The position numbers and the translations under genes are program-made. A DNA stretch of 64,000 nucleotides from the NCBI GenBank assembly GCA_963729295.1, contig CAVSNJ010000021.1, positions 62,001 to 126,000 of the forward strand, in the 5' to 3' direction. The DNA is from DATJLY01 sp963729295 (GTDB taxonomy: Bacteria > Pseudomonadota > Alphaproteobacteria > ATCC43930 > CGMCC-115725). Positions 36,990-45,561 of the stretch are shown here, in pieces. Below the pieces are notes generated by a model that was given only the letters and a program-made list of their open reading frames with translations, was not told the origin of the DNA and did no database searches. Numbering within the stretch: the first letter of the stretch is position 1; the number at the start of each line of letters is the position of its first letter.

Positions 36990-38105
36990 ATGCGCATTCT
37001 CACCGTCTTTGGCACGCGACCGGAAGCCATAAAACTCGCGCCGATCATCCGGCGGCTCGGCTCCCAGCCCGACATCAAATCGGTCGTCTGTGTCACCGCG
37101 CAGCACCGGCAAATGCTCGATCAGGTGCTGGACCTGTTCGAGATCCGCCCGCAATACGATCTCGACCTGATGCGTGAGCGGCAAGACCTCACCTATGTCA
37201 CCGTGGCGGCGCTCGAAAAACTAGGCAAGGTCTATCGCGAGGCGCGCCCCGACCGCATCATCGTGCAGGGCGATACCACGACAACCTTCGCCGCCTCGCT
37301 TGCGGCCTTCTACGCGAAAATTCCGGTGGCGCACGTCGAGGCCGGCCTTCGCACGCGTAACGTCTTTTCGCCTTGGCCCGAGGAGATGAACCGCCGGCTC
37401 GTGAGCGCGATCGCCGACTTGCATTTCGCGCCCACCGAGGCGGCGCGGAAGAATTTGCTCGACGAGGCGGTGCCGTCCGAGCGCATCCTCGTCACGGGAA
37501 ACAGCGTCATCGACGCGCTGATGGATACGGTCGCGATACTCGAGGCTGATCCTGCGCGTACGGCGGCGCTCGATAGCGCGCTGCCGCAGTTCGATCCGAG
37601 AAAGCGCCTCATACTGAACACCGGCCATCGCCGCGAGAATTTCGATGGCGGGCTCGAGCGCGTGGCGCGTGGCTTGCGGCGCTTGGCCGATCGCGGTGAC
37701 GTTGAAATCGTTTATCCGGTTCATCTCAATCCCAATGTGCAGCGAGTCGCGGCGGAATCTTTGGCGGAGCATCCTGCCATCCACCTCATTCCGCCGCTCG
37801 ACTACCTGCCGTTCGTCAATCTGATGCGGCGCAGCTACCTCATCATCACGGATTCGGGTGGCGTCCAGGAGGAGGCGCCTTCGCTCGGCAAGCCCGTTCT
37901 GGTGACGCGCGACACGACGGAGCGGCCGGAGGCTGTAGAAGCCGGTACCGTCGAGCTCGTCGGCACGAACACGGACCTGCTCGTCGCCCGCGCCAACCGT
38001 CTTCTCGACGATCCGGTGGCATACGAAACGGTCAGCGTCGCGCACAATCCTTATGGCGACGGTCATTCGGCGGCCCGGATCGTCGAGAGATTGATTGGCG
38101 GATAG
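36990..38105 (+). CDS. wecB: UDP-N-acetylglucosamine 2-epimerase (non-hydrolysing)
   Basis: 371 residues, normal length. Converts UDP-GlcNAc to UDP-ManNAc in the cytoplasm. Motifs: MRILTVFGTRPEAIKLAPII, RIIVQGDTTTTFAASLAAFY, IPVAHVEAGLRTRNVFSPWP, LHFAPTEAARKNLL, LILNTGHRRENFDGGLERV, IITDSGGVQEEAPSLGKPVL and TERPEAVEAGTVELVGTN. Frame intact in the middle of a broken stretch. Provides a ManNAc-type sugar for the surface polysaccharide. It stands alone on the plus strand with its own 190-base upstream region. Confidence 0.96.
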   Translation: MRILTVFGTRPEAIKLAPIIRRLGSQPDIKSVVCVTAQHRQMLDQVLDLFEIRPQYDLDLMRERQDLTYVTVAALEKLGKVYREARPDRIIVQGDTTTTFAASLAAFYAKIPVAHVEAGLRTRNVFSPWPEEMNRRLVSAIADLHFAPTEAARKNLLDEAVPSERILVTGNSVIDALMDTVAILEADPARTAALDSALPQFDPRKRLILNTGHRRENFDGGLERVARGLRRLADRGDVEIVYPVHLNPNVQRVAAESLAEHPAIHLIPPLDYLPFVNLMRRSYLIITDSGGVQEEAPSLGKPVLVTRDTTERPEAVEAGTVELVGTNTDLLVARANRLLDDPVAYETVSVAHNPYGDGHSAARIVERLIGG

Positions 38106-38141
38106 CATCGTCTCGCGAGCGCGGCAGACCCGCGCGGAGTC

Positions 38142-38933
38142 TCAGTCGCATTCGAGCACGACGTTCTCCGAGAGCCGCCGCGTGACGCGGTAGCGGAGCG
38201 ATGCGAGGAACTGGCCCGCGGTCAACTCTGGCTTCGGAACAGTTTCAAGAATGAGCAGCGGTCGGCTTCGCTTGATCGTGTTGGTCGCTCCGGCCAAAGC
38301 GAATTCTTCGAAACCTTCAACGTCCAGTTGGAAAATCGACACGGCGGCGGTGTTCGGCACGACGTCGTCGATCGCCACGACGGTTACGGGAACGGTGTCA
38401 GTCCCGCCCTCACGATCGGCAAGATCCGAGATCCGACTGCCGCCGCCGAGCGCTTGGCCGGTTAAATCGCGCACGACGAGAGACTTCGTATCCAACGTCT
38501 CGCCCAACGCCGCATTCGTCAGTCTGACGTTCCGCAAATCGTTCAAGAGCACAGTGATTGCCGCACAGCGATGGCTTTCCGGATTGGGTTCGAAGGCCCA
38601 CACCGTGCCGTGTGGCGCGGTCGCCGCGGACAGCGCCGGCAGAAAATCGCCGAAAAATGTGCCCGCCGTGATCACGTCTCCGCCCTTAGCGTGCGTGACC
38701 ATGAACTCTACTGTATCTGCCTCCCATACGTCCCCAGCGAGGACATATTGCGCGGCAACCCGGTGCGCAGCGGAAGCCGGAATGCAATACGCGCCATATT
38801 TGTTGCGCGCCAGAATGAAGCCTGCAACGTTGCGATGCGCTATGATCGACTTGACCAATCGGCGCTTGCGGATTCGCTCGCTCGCGGCTTTCAGATACCT
38901 CGGCAATTTCCGAAAATCGAGGTATTCGGTCAT
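38142..38933 (-). CDS. FkbM-family methyltransferase
   Basis: 263 residues. The SAM-binding part is DVITAGTFFGDFLPALSAAT, then VWAFEPNPESHRCAAITVLL, typical of FkbM O-methyltransferases. The late motif is VSIFQLDVEGFEEFALAGAT with RSRPLLILE. Probably methylates a sugar hydroxyl. Its ATG overlaps the stop of the preceding toroid protein (ATGA), and it is the last of a four-gene minus-strand unit (sulfotransferase, glycosyltransferase, toroid protein, FkbM). Confidence 0.88.
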   Translation of the reverse strand: MTEYLDFRKLPRYLKAASERIRKRRLVKSIIAHRNVAGFILARNKYGAYCIPASAAHRVAAQYVLAGDVWEADTVEFMVTHAKGGDVITAGTFFGDFLPALSAATAPHGTVWAFEPNPESHRCAAITVLLNDLRNVRLTNAALGETLDTKSLVVRDLTGQALGGGSRISDLADREGGTDTVPVTVVAIDDVVPNTAAVSIFQLDVEGFEEFALAGATNTIKRSRPLLILETVPKPELTAGQFLASLRYRVTRRLSENVVLECD

Positions 38934-40156
38934 TGTCGTTTTGGCTCTGAGCCGGTTTTCGCACGATTCGCTGAATCGGTTTTAGACCACTGTAGCTCCG
39001 CACGATTGGCATCGATCATGAATTTGCACGCCCAATTGAGATATTGCCATCTTCCGTAATGACCATCGATGGGAAAGGAGCCTCCCACGGCCCCTCGGGT
39101 CTCAGGCGCGCCTTCAATCGTGATCGTACGACGAACAAATGCATTGGCGCTGCAAGCGGTGTGCTTGAAATCTTCGCGTCCGGTGGCGCGGTATAACAAT
39201 AGCAAACTTTCCGCGATCTGGACTGTGCCGGTGAGGCATACCCAATCCACGGCTGGCTTCCATTCCTGCGTCAGCCGGCCGGCCAACCGGCCGTCCGCGC
39301 CGAACGCAGGCGTGATCCCCTCTGCCATGCGGCAAGCCGCCGCGAGAAACTCGTTGGCTCCCGTCCTCAAGTAGGCTTCCATGATGCCGCGCAGGGCGTA
39401 GCCCAGCGTATGTGTCAGCGGATTGTCCGGATCGGTCAGGCAGCAATTCGCAAACCATCCGTTCGCACGCTGGTGGCCGATCGCCCATCTGACCTGTTTG
39501 CTGGCGGCTTCACCGTATCCGCGATTTGGCTCCAGTGCTGCCGCCCGATACAAACCGATTGATACGTGCGTCTCATAGACCTTCTCGCCGGGCTCGACGA
39601 AGGGCTTATCGTGCGATCGCCAGCAGCCATCCGGGTCCTGCGTGCGAACGAGCCAATCGGCGGCGCGGATCATCGGCTCGCGATAGCGGCTGTCGATTCC
39701 CGCGCCGGCGGCGAGGCCGATCAACGCCTGCCCTGTATCGAATGTGGCTGGAACACGTGGGAGGGCGTCGATCAGACCGCCCTGGAACGCGCCATCCGCG
39801 AATTGTATCGACACCAACCAGTCCAGCATGCGGAAGGCGCGCTCGAGGAGTCGTTGGTCTCGGGTTTCCGTGCCATGGACGATAAAGGTATCGGCGATGT
39901 ACCCGGTCGTTTCCGGATAGGAGGTCGACCATCCATGGATGAGGCTAAAATGACGAGCAACGCCGCCGTCATGGGATGCTGATTTGTCCTGCGCGTAGCA
40001 CAACCAAGCCAGTCCTTCGGCAATCGCGCGTTCCGGCCCGGGATCTACGCCGAGCGCACCAATTCGGCCGCGCAATTGTGCCAACCGGGCTCGCGGCGGC
40101 GTTCTAAGCTCGTCGATCCACGCTTTCGCAGTCTTCGTTACCGCGGCCCATTCCAT
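38930..40156 (-). CDS. Alpha/alpha-toroid protein of the polysaccharide locus
   Basis: 408 residues from ATG 40156. Repeating helix pairs with Trp/Gly turns: TFDTGQALIGLAAGAG, MIRAADWLVRTQDPDGCWRS, ETHVSIGLYRAAAL, VRWAIGHQRANGWFANCCLT and LTHTLGYALRGIMEAYLRTG. These fit an (alpha/alpha)6 barrel of the squalene-cyclase/GH88-like class, close to proteins often labelled 'terpene cyclase/squalene-hopene-like' in exopolysaccharide clusters. No clear DxDD motif, so terpene chemistry is unlikely; lyase or hydrolase is possible. No signal peptide seen. Confidence 0.72.
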   Translation of the reverse strand: MEWAAVTKTAKAWIDELRTPPRARLAQLRGRIGALGVDPGPERAIAEGLAWLCYAQDKSASHDGGVARHFSLIHGWSTSYPETTGYIADTFIVHGTETRDQRLLERAFRMLDWLVSIQFADGAFQGGLIDALPRVPATFDTGQALIGLAAGAGIDSRYREPMIRAADWLVRTQDPDGCWRSHDKPFVEPGEKVYETHVSIGLYRAAALEPNRGYGEAASKQVRWAIGHQRANGWFANCCLTDPDNPLTHTLGYALRGIMEAYLRTGANEFLAAACRMAEGITPAFGADGRLAGRLTQEWKPAVDWVCLTGTVQIAESLLLLYRATGREDFKHTACSANAFVRRTITIEGAPETRGAVGGSFPIDGHYGRWQYLNWACKFMIDANRAELQWSKTDSANRAKTGSEPKRQ

Positions 40157-40172
40157 GCTATCGCGTCTTTCA

Positions 40173-41410
40173 TCACGAGGAGGAAGCTGCGAGTTCCCGC
40201 TTTTCCTGCAGGAGCTTGTCGAACAGTTCGCCGACGGTTTTGGCTTGAGTACGCGCGTTGAAGGTGTCTTCAAACCACGTTGAGGGGTGCCGGGGTGTCG
40301 TTGGAATACGCAGGAACTCAACAAGTTTGCGATCGCTGTCCGCTTCTGTGGCCGACGGATCGATGGTGGTGCTCGGGATTCCGCTGCGCCTAAGGATTCG
40401 GTCCGTGGGCGAGTCGGCCGGCGTATATGCAAGGATCGGTTTGCCGAAGCGGACGTAGTCCAGAAGTTTGGACGGCATTTGGAACGACGCATTCTTTTCA
40501 TTTATGTCCAGCAGCAGGAGACTGTCGGCGTCGGCCGTCTCCTGCAGGGCCTCCTTGCGGGGGACGGATCGGTTGCCGTAGGCGAGCACTCCCTTCTGCT
40601 TCAGGCGCTCGAACGACGGGCCATGGACTGCGAGCACGTCATCGTCGATGGGCCCCACAAATTTCACGTTCAGAGTCGACGCCTCAATGTTGAGTCGCTC
40701 GAGAACTCGCGCAGCAACTGCCCTGGATGGCGCCCGCCATACATACTCCCGACATGAGCCAAAACGCGATGGGAGTTGCGCGGCGCCTCGTCCAGCTCAA
40801 CTCCGTCGAGGGGATCGTAGCTGTTCCACAAGACCGAAATTTTTTCGACCCATTTAGGATATCGATTGCACCAGGCGCGCGCGACCGTGTCGGTATTGGC
40901 GATCAGCCGGTCGGCGCAGCGAAAGAATGATTGCTCGACGATCGCGTCGTATGGATAGATCCAGCGGCGATCGCGAAACGGATTGTCGCGCACGGGATCC
41001 TGGAAGTCCGCAACCCAGGGCAGGCCATACCGAAGCTTGAGCCAGAGTGCGGCAAAGTGGGCGGCCAAAAAAGGCGACGTAGAGTAGATGGCTTCGATTG
41101 ACTGCGAGCGTATGACATCGGCTGCTGCCGCCGCCGCATAGGGAACCCACCTCAGCCGATCCTCGTAGGGACTGCAATACCGGGTAAACCACCGGGCAAA
41201 CGCGGAAGCCAGCTCCACTGCGGTACTTCCGTCGCGCGCAGGAACGCGGCGCACGAAATCATCGTCCTTCGCCGCCCCGTCATCATTCGCCGCCACGACG
41301 AAACACTGGTACCCGCATTCCGGCAGATACTTAAAGAGTTGGCCCGGACGCGCGGCCGCCGGCACGTTATCCGGCGGAAACGTATAGGTGATGAGCAGGA
41401 TCCGCCGCAT
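40173..41410 (-). CDS. Glycosyltransferase (GT4-like), one frameshift
   Basis: MRRILLITYTFPPDNVPAAA opens a GT-B fold protein, followed by LRWVPYAAAAAADVIRSQSI, YSTSPFLAAHFAALWLKLRY, WVADFQDPVRDNPF and RLIANTDTVARAWCNRYPKW. A C-terminal half with VKFVGPIDDDVLAVHG, DADSLLLLDINEKNASFQMP, SKLLDYVRFGKPILAYTPAD completes it. The halves join through ERLNIEASTLN if one base near 40700 is removed; about 412 residues. The first ATG overlaps the sulfotransferase stop (TAATG). Adds a sugar during repeat-unit assembly. Confidence 0.85.
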
Positions 41411-42393
41411 TATTCGCTGTTGCCGCCGGACAATTGGCGGAGATGCGGCCCTCGCAAGTGTCGCAACGCCTTCAGCGGAAAACTGGTGATCCTCTCCATG
41501 CCGACGCAACTCCAGCGCGTCAGTTGAAAGAGCGGCGTCCAGAGCGGACTGCTGAAATAAGGCTTGTACCCGGCCCCTGCGAGATATCGTCCCAGAAAGG
41601 CCTCCGATACGAAGAGCTCACGGACGGTCATTTCACGACGCCAGCGCTCAACGTCGTCGGCGGCCGGCGGCCGCCCCAATTTATCGTGGATCACGAGTTC
41701 GCGGGCAGGGACCAGGTCCTCCACTCGCGCTTGCCACGCGAGCATTTGGGGTTCGAATTGCTCGCCCAAGAAATCGCAAATGCCGCGGACGATCGTCTCG
41801 GTGTCGAGAACCAAATCCTCGTAGCGGACATCGAGGATGCTGCTCTTTGCGTCAATGTGGTTCCAGCGCTCGCGATATGCCAATGCTTCGTTCCATTCGC
41901 GGGTATTCTCGTGGAGCCATGGCCCGTACCAGCCGCGCTGCTGAAAGGATTTTACAACGTCGCGTCCATCGCGGCACAGGTGAATGAAGCGCGCGCCAGG
42001 AAAAAGCCGGATCAACTCGGGTACGACTTCTATATAGCCCGGCGTCTTGTCGCCCCAGCGCGGCTTGTGATCGCGCTCCATATGTGTCTGATAGATTATC
42101 TCGACGATATCTCGTAAGAACGGTCGTTCGAGCTCCTGCACGCGGCGACGGAAATCAGGCTTGGACATCATCATATCGGGCCAGCGGTAGTGGCCGACGA
42201 TTGTCTCAACAGCAAACTCGACCTGGGTGCCGTCTAACGGCCGGTCGGTTGGGAGCCGCCGCAGGAGCGGCAGCAGAAACCATGTTTCGGGGGGAATCGT
42301 GATGCGCGAATGGGACGCGAGAATCACGCGCAGCAATGTGCTTCCCGATCGTCCAGACCCGACGATAAAGAAGGGAGCAGAATTCATTCGCAC
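41410..42393 (-). CDS. Sulfotransferase family protein
   Basis: 327 residues. The PAPS 5'-phosphosulfate loop is FFIVGSGRSGSTLLRVILAS near the start, and the 3'-phosphate region is FIHLCRDGRDVVKSFQQRGW. SSILDVRYEDLVLDTETIVR is also a family feature. Would transfer sulfate to a polysaccharide or lipid hydroxyl. GTG 42393 or ATG 42387 may be the start. Heads the minus-strand unit down to FkbM. A second sulfotransferase lies at 61.0-62.1 kb. Confidence 0.9.
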   Translation of the reverse strand: MRMNSAPFFIVGSGRSGSTLLRVILASHSRITIPPETWFLLPLLRRLPTDRPLDGTQVEFAVETIVGHYRWPDMMMSKPDFRRRVQELERPFLRDIVEIIYQTHMERDHKPRWGDKTPGYIEVVPELIRLFPGARFIHLCRDGRDVVKSFQQRGWYGPWLHENTREWNEALAYRERWNHIDAKSSILDVRYEDLVLDTETIVRGICDFLGEQFEPQMLAWQARVEDLVPARELVIHDKLGRPPAADDVERWRREMTVRELFVSEAFLGRYLAGAGYKPYFSSPLWTPLFQLTRWSCVGMERITSFPLKALRHLRGPHLRQLSGGNSE

Positions 42394-42399
42394 TTTGCC

Positions 42400-42613
42400 C
42401 TAGAGAAGAACCGCAGGGGGGATGATTCCGAGAAGCTCGTAGCGAAGGAGGATGTTGCGCACGCGGGCTAGCCCCGTTCGCGCAAGCATACCACTTAGGT
42501 TTTTCGTCATAGTTAGCGCTTGATCGAGCGAGGGATGTGCCGGATGCAATCGTATTACCGTATAATCCTGGTCGAGAAAAGCCGAAGGAGCTTCGTTGAG
42601 GGCGTGTAAAGCT
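42400..42613 (-). pseudogene. Possible C-terminal gene remnant
   Basis: Minus strand, open from a TAA near 42620 to TAG 42400, without a normal start. Reads as NEAPSAFLDQDYTVIRLHPA, then HPSLDQALTMTKNLSGMLAR and VRNILLRYELLGIIPPAVLL. The even amino-acid use is protein-like and the sequence abuts the sulfotransferase start, so it may be the tail of a lost upstream gene. I do not recognise the family. The rest of the 390-base gap (42614-42783) holds nothing I can name. Confidence 0.3.
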
Positions 42614-42783
42614 AGCGCATGTTAATTTTTGCGTCCGGGCGGTCGGACCGGCTATCGTCGGCCAAGCTCGTGTCGGTTTCTTCCCTTTTGGGCAGGCGCC
42701 CTCTCAACCTATCTTCGAACCTGAGGCCCTTGCTTCCGCAACGAATGATTAATGCCCCGGGTCGGCGATAATGGTTTGAAGCG

Positions 42784-43980
42784 ATGGTGAATGAGCGCGA
42801 TCTGGCGTTTTGGCGGCGGCTCGACGCCCGGAACCCTGAGCAACTGAACGCGGCCCGGGCCCTCGCTCGGCGGATCGTGGATCTCGATCCACGATACTCG
42901 ATAGAGCACGAGCGGTTCTGGTTCCGCGAGCCGGACGCGATGCGCATCTATCTTTGCGAGAAGGATGGCGTTGCGGTCGGCCTCGCACTCCTGGTCGGGA
43001 GCCGCAGCTCACTGCCGCTTCGGATCGGAGAGGTGACGATCGGGGGCATTTCCGTCGAGCGGCAATCGCTCAGTGGTTGCCCCTTGTTCGATCCGAGCGT
43101 AGGCCCGTTCGAAGCGCAGCTGACGCGTCAGCTGTTGACGAATCTGGCAAACGATTTGCCGCGGGATGGGGTCGCTTTCGCCTGGGGGGCGCGCGCCGAT
43201 ACGCCGCTTTACGAGTTTCTGGTGTCCGACAGCGAGCGGCTGCCTTTTCGGGTTGTTGGGTACGGGCAGCTCTATCATCGCCGTCTGATCGAGCTGCCTT
43301 CGCGCTATGAAGATTATCTTGCGGTGCTCGGCGCCAAGACACGGGAGGATCTGCGGCGGAACGAACGACGGCTGGTCGAGGCCACGAAGAACACCCTGAG
43401 GATCGAGGTGTATGATTCGGTCGAGAAGGTGCCGGCTTTTCTCGATGCGGCAACGGTCGTGTCGCAGAAGAGCTATCAGTGGCAGCTCCTCCGGTTGGGG
43501 CTTAGAGACCGCGACGGACAAGTGGCGCGTTTCTCAAATGCCGCGCGCCAGGGATGGCTGCGTTGCTACGTGCTCTTCGGCAACGATACGCCGCTTGCCT
43601 TCATGGCGGGCTTTCTCTTCCGCGGCACCTATTCTTCAGAAGATATCGCTTACGATCCCGACTGGCAGAAATTCTCCGTGGGAAACGTTCTGCACTGCCG
43701 CGTGATCCGCGACCTCGTCGGGCTGGGCGGCCGCGCGCAGCGCTTCGACTTCATGTACGGCGACAATGCCAACAAGGAGCGACTCAGCACGACCGCCCGG
43801 CTCGAGGGGAATTTCTACCTGTTCCCGAGAACGACGCGGGGCCTGCTCACTTATTCGATCATCCAGGCCGTGAACGCGTCATCGGAGCTGGCCGGGCGTA
43901 CCTTGGAAAGGCTGGGAACGAAATCGGCGATCCGCAAACGGCTCCGTCAGTGGGCGCGGGCGCGCGTCGGATCGTCGTAG
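42784..43980 (+). CDS. GNAT-fold acyltransferase, CelD/BioF2-like
   Basis: 398 residues. The GNAT-like C-terminal half contains LGAKTREDLRRNERRLVEAT, SYQWQLLRLGLRD, GWLRCYVLFGNDTPLAFMAG and FRGTYSSEDIAYDPDWQKFS, then GNVLHCRVIRDLVGLGGRAQ and FDFMYGDNANKERLST. This order is that of the CelD/BcsL/FemAB-like acetyltransferases common in exopolysaccharide loci. Probably acetylates a sugar amine. The downstream beta-propeller gene starts 12 bases later, so they are co-transcribed. Confidence 0.82.
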   Translation: MVNERDLAFWRRLDARNPEQLNAARALARRIVDLDPRYSIEHERFWFREPDAMRIYLCEKDGVAVGLALLVGSRSSLPLRIGEVTIGGISVERQSLSGCPLFDPSVGPFEAQLTRQLLTNLANDLPRDGVAFAWGARADTPLYEFLVSDSERLPFRVVGYGQLYHRRLIELPSRYEDYLAVLGAKTREDLRRNERRLVEATKNTLRIEVYDSVEKVPAFLDAATVVSQKSYQWQLLRLGLRDRDGQVARFSNAARQGWLRCYVLFGNDTPLAFMAGFLFRGTYSSEDIAYDPDWQKFSVGNVLHCRVIRDLVGLGGRAQRFDFMYGDNANKERLSTTARLEGNFYLFPRTTRGLLTYSIIQAVNASSELAGRTLERLGTKSAIRKRLRQWARARVGSS

Positions 43981-43991
43981 GGTGCATACGG

Positions 43992-45533
43992 ATGAGCGAT
44001 TCGCCCTTGTCCCATACCGCGCTCCGCGCAACAGGCTTGGTGCTTCTCACCATCGCGCTCAAAGCGGCCATCGCGCAGGAACTGCCGCCGGCGCCAGGGG
44101 CGATCCCGGAACTCCGCCGCGGGCGCAATGGAGAGATAGAAGTTGCGCCCTCTTCCTCCGCGGCCGGCACACCTGCCCCGGCCCCGGCGGCCCCGGCCCG
44201 CCCCGCGCCAGCACTGCGCAGCGTCATCGCGCCTGCCGTTCAGCTGCCGAGTCCGAGCGCGGTCACGCGGGAGCCGAGTCCGAGCGCGGCCGCGCGGGAG
44301 CCGAAGGAGAAGCAGGTTAATCCGCTCCCACCCGCGGAAGCCAAACCCAGTCCAAGCGAGCCCGCACCAACCAAAACAACCGTTACCTTCGTCGCGAAGC
44401 ATTATCAGCTCTCGCCCGACAAGCTGCCCTCACCGGGCACGACCAAGCCCGCCGAGCTCGAGCCCGACAATGTGCAGCGCGGCCCGACGGACTGGCCCGT
44501 CGCGCCGCCGGGATTTGCGGTATCGATGTTCGCGAGAAATGTCGGCAACGCGCGTTGGCTTTGCGTCGCCCCAAACGGCAACGTCTTTCTCGCCGCCTCG
44601 GGGAACGGCAAGATCTTGGCGCTCCACGACGACGGCACGGGCGTAGCGAACACGATCACGACGTTCGCAGCGGGATTCACCGAGCCACATGGCATGGCGT
44701 TCCACGACGGATTCTTTTACGTTGCCGACGTGAATGCGGTATGGCGCATTCCCTATCACGACGGCGATCAAAGGGCGAGGGATGTTCCCGTCCGCGTGAC
44801 GAAGGCGCGCGACCTGCGGCCCGACGGGCAACATTGGACTCGCGAGATCGCCTTCGGCCGAGACGGCACGCTTTTCCTGGCGATAGGAGCCGCGGAAGAC
44901 GTCTCGGACAACGATCCGCCGCCCGACGCAACGGTACAAGAGGTCGATGCGAAGGGAGCGATGTCGACCTTCGCAAGCGGGCTGCGAAATGTTGTCGGTC
45001 TCGCCGTGGATCCCGCTACTGGCGACTTATGGGGCACCATCAACGAGCGAGACCGGCTCGGAAGCAATCTGCCGCCCGATTATCTTGCGCGAATAGGGAG
45101 GGGCGACTTTTTTGGCTGGCCTTATGCGTATGTTGGTCCGCACGCGGATCCCGTCTATGGCAACAAGCATCCCGACCTCGTGTCGAAAACGAAGACGCCA
45201 GAGGTGTTGTTAGAGCCGCATTCTGCGCCTCTTGGGGTGGTGTTCTATACGGGCGCGCAATTTCCTTCGGACTACGCAAACAACGCCTTCGTGGCGCTTC
45301 ACGCGTCGGGTCCCTACGACCGGCCGGACGGCTACAAGGTGGTGCGTGTCGAGTTTGCAAACGGCCGGCCGGTGGGAGGATACGACGATTTCGTGACGGG
45401 TTTCATGCAGCCCGGCTCAAATCCGCCTCGCATCTGGGGGACGCCCGCCGGCCTTGCCGTCGCCAAGGATGGCAGCCTCCTCATTGCCGACGAGAGCATC
45501 ATCTGGCGGGTCACTTATAAGGGAAAGCGCTAA
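43992..45533 (+). CDS. Secreted PQQ-type sugar dehydrogenase-like beta-propeller protein
   Basis: 513 residues. Signal peptide ALRATGLVLLTIALKAAIAQ, then PELRRGRNGEIEVAPSSSAA (shared with the beta-helix protein at 30 kb), then a 100-residue Pro/Ala/Ser linker. The six-bladed domain starts DWPVAPPGFAVSMFARNVGN and has NARWLCVAPNGNVFLAASGN, FTEPHGMAFHDGFFYVADVN, QHWTREIAFGRDGTLFLAIG, GLRNVVGLAVDPATGDLWGT and IGRGDFFGWPYAYVGPH. This matches L-sorbosone/aldose dehydrogenase-like proteins; PQQ binding is not proven. Converges with the esterase gene. Confidence 0.85.
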   Translation: MSDSPLSHTALRATGLVLLTIALKAAIAQELPPAPGAIPELRRGRNGEIEVAPSSSAAGTPAPAPAAPARPAPALRSVIAPAVQLPSPSAVTREPSPSAAAREPKEKQVNPLPPAEAKPSPSEPAPTKTTVTFVAKHYQLSPDKLPSPGTTKPAELEPDNVQRGPTDWPVAPPGFAVSMFARNVGNARWLCVAPNGNVFLAASGNGKILALHDDGTGVANTITTFAAGFTEPHGMAFHDGFFYVADVNAVWRIPYHDGDQRARDVPVRVTKARDLRPDGQHWTREIAFGRDGTLFLAIGAAEDVSDNDPPPDATVQEVDAKGAMSTFASGLRNVVGLAVDPATGDLWGTINERDRLGSNLPPDYLARIGRGDFFGWPYAYVGPHADPVYGNKHPDLVSKTKTPEVLLEPHSAPLGVVFYTGAQFPSDYANNAFVALHASGPYDRPDGYKVVRVEFANGRPVGGYDDFVTGFMQPGSNPPRIWGTPAGLAVAKDGSLLIADESIIWRVTYKGKR

Positions 45534-45561
45534 GCTGGGCCCGCTTTGGCACCGCCAACGG

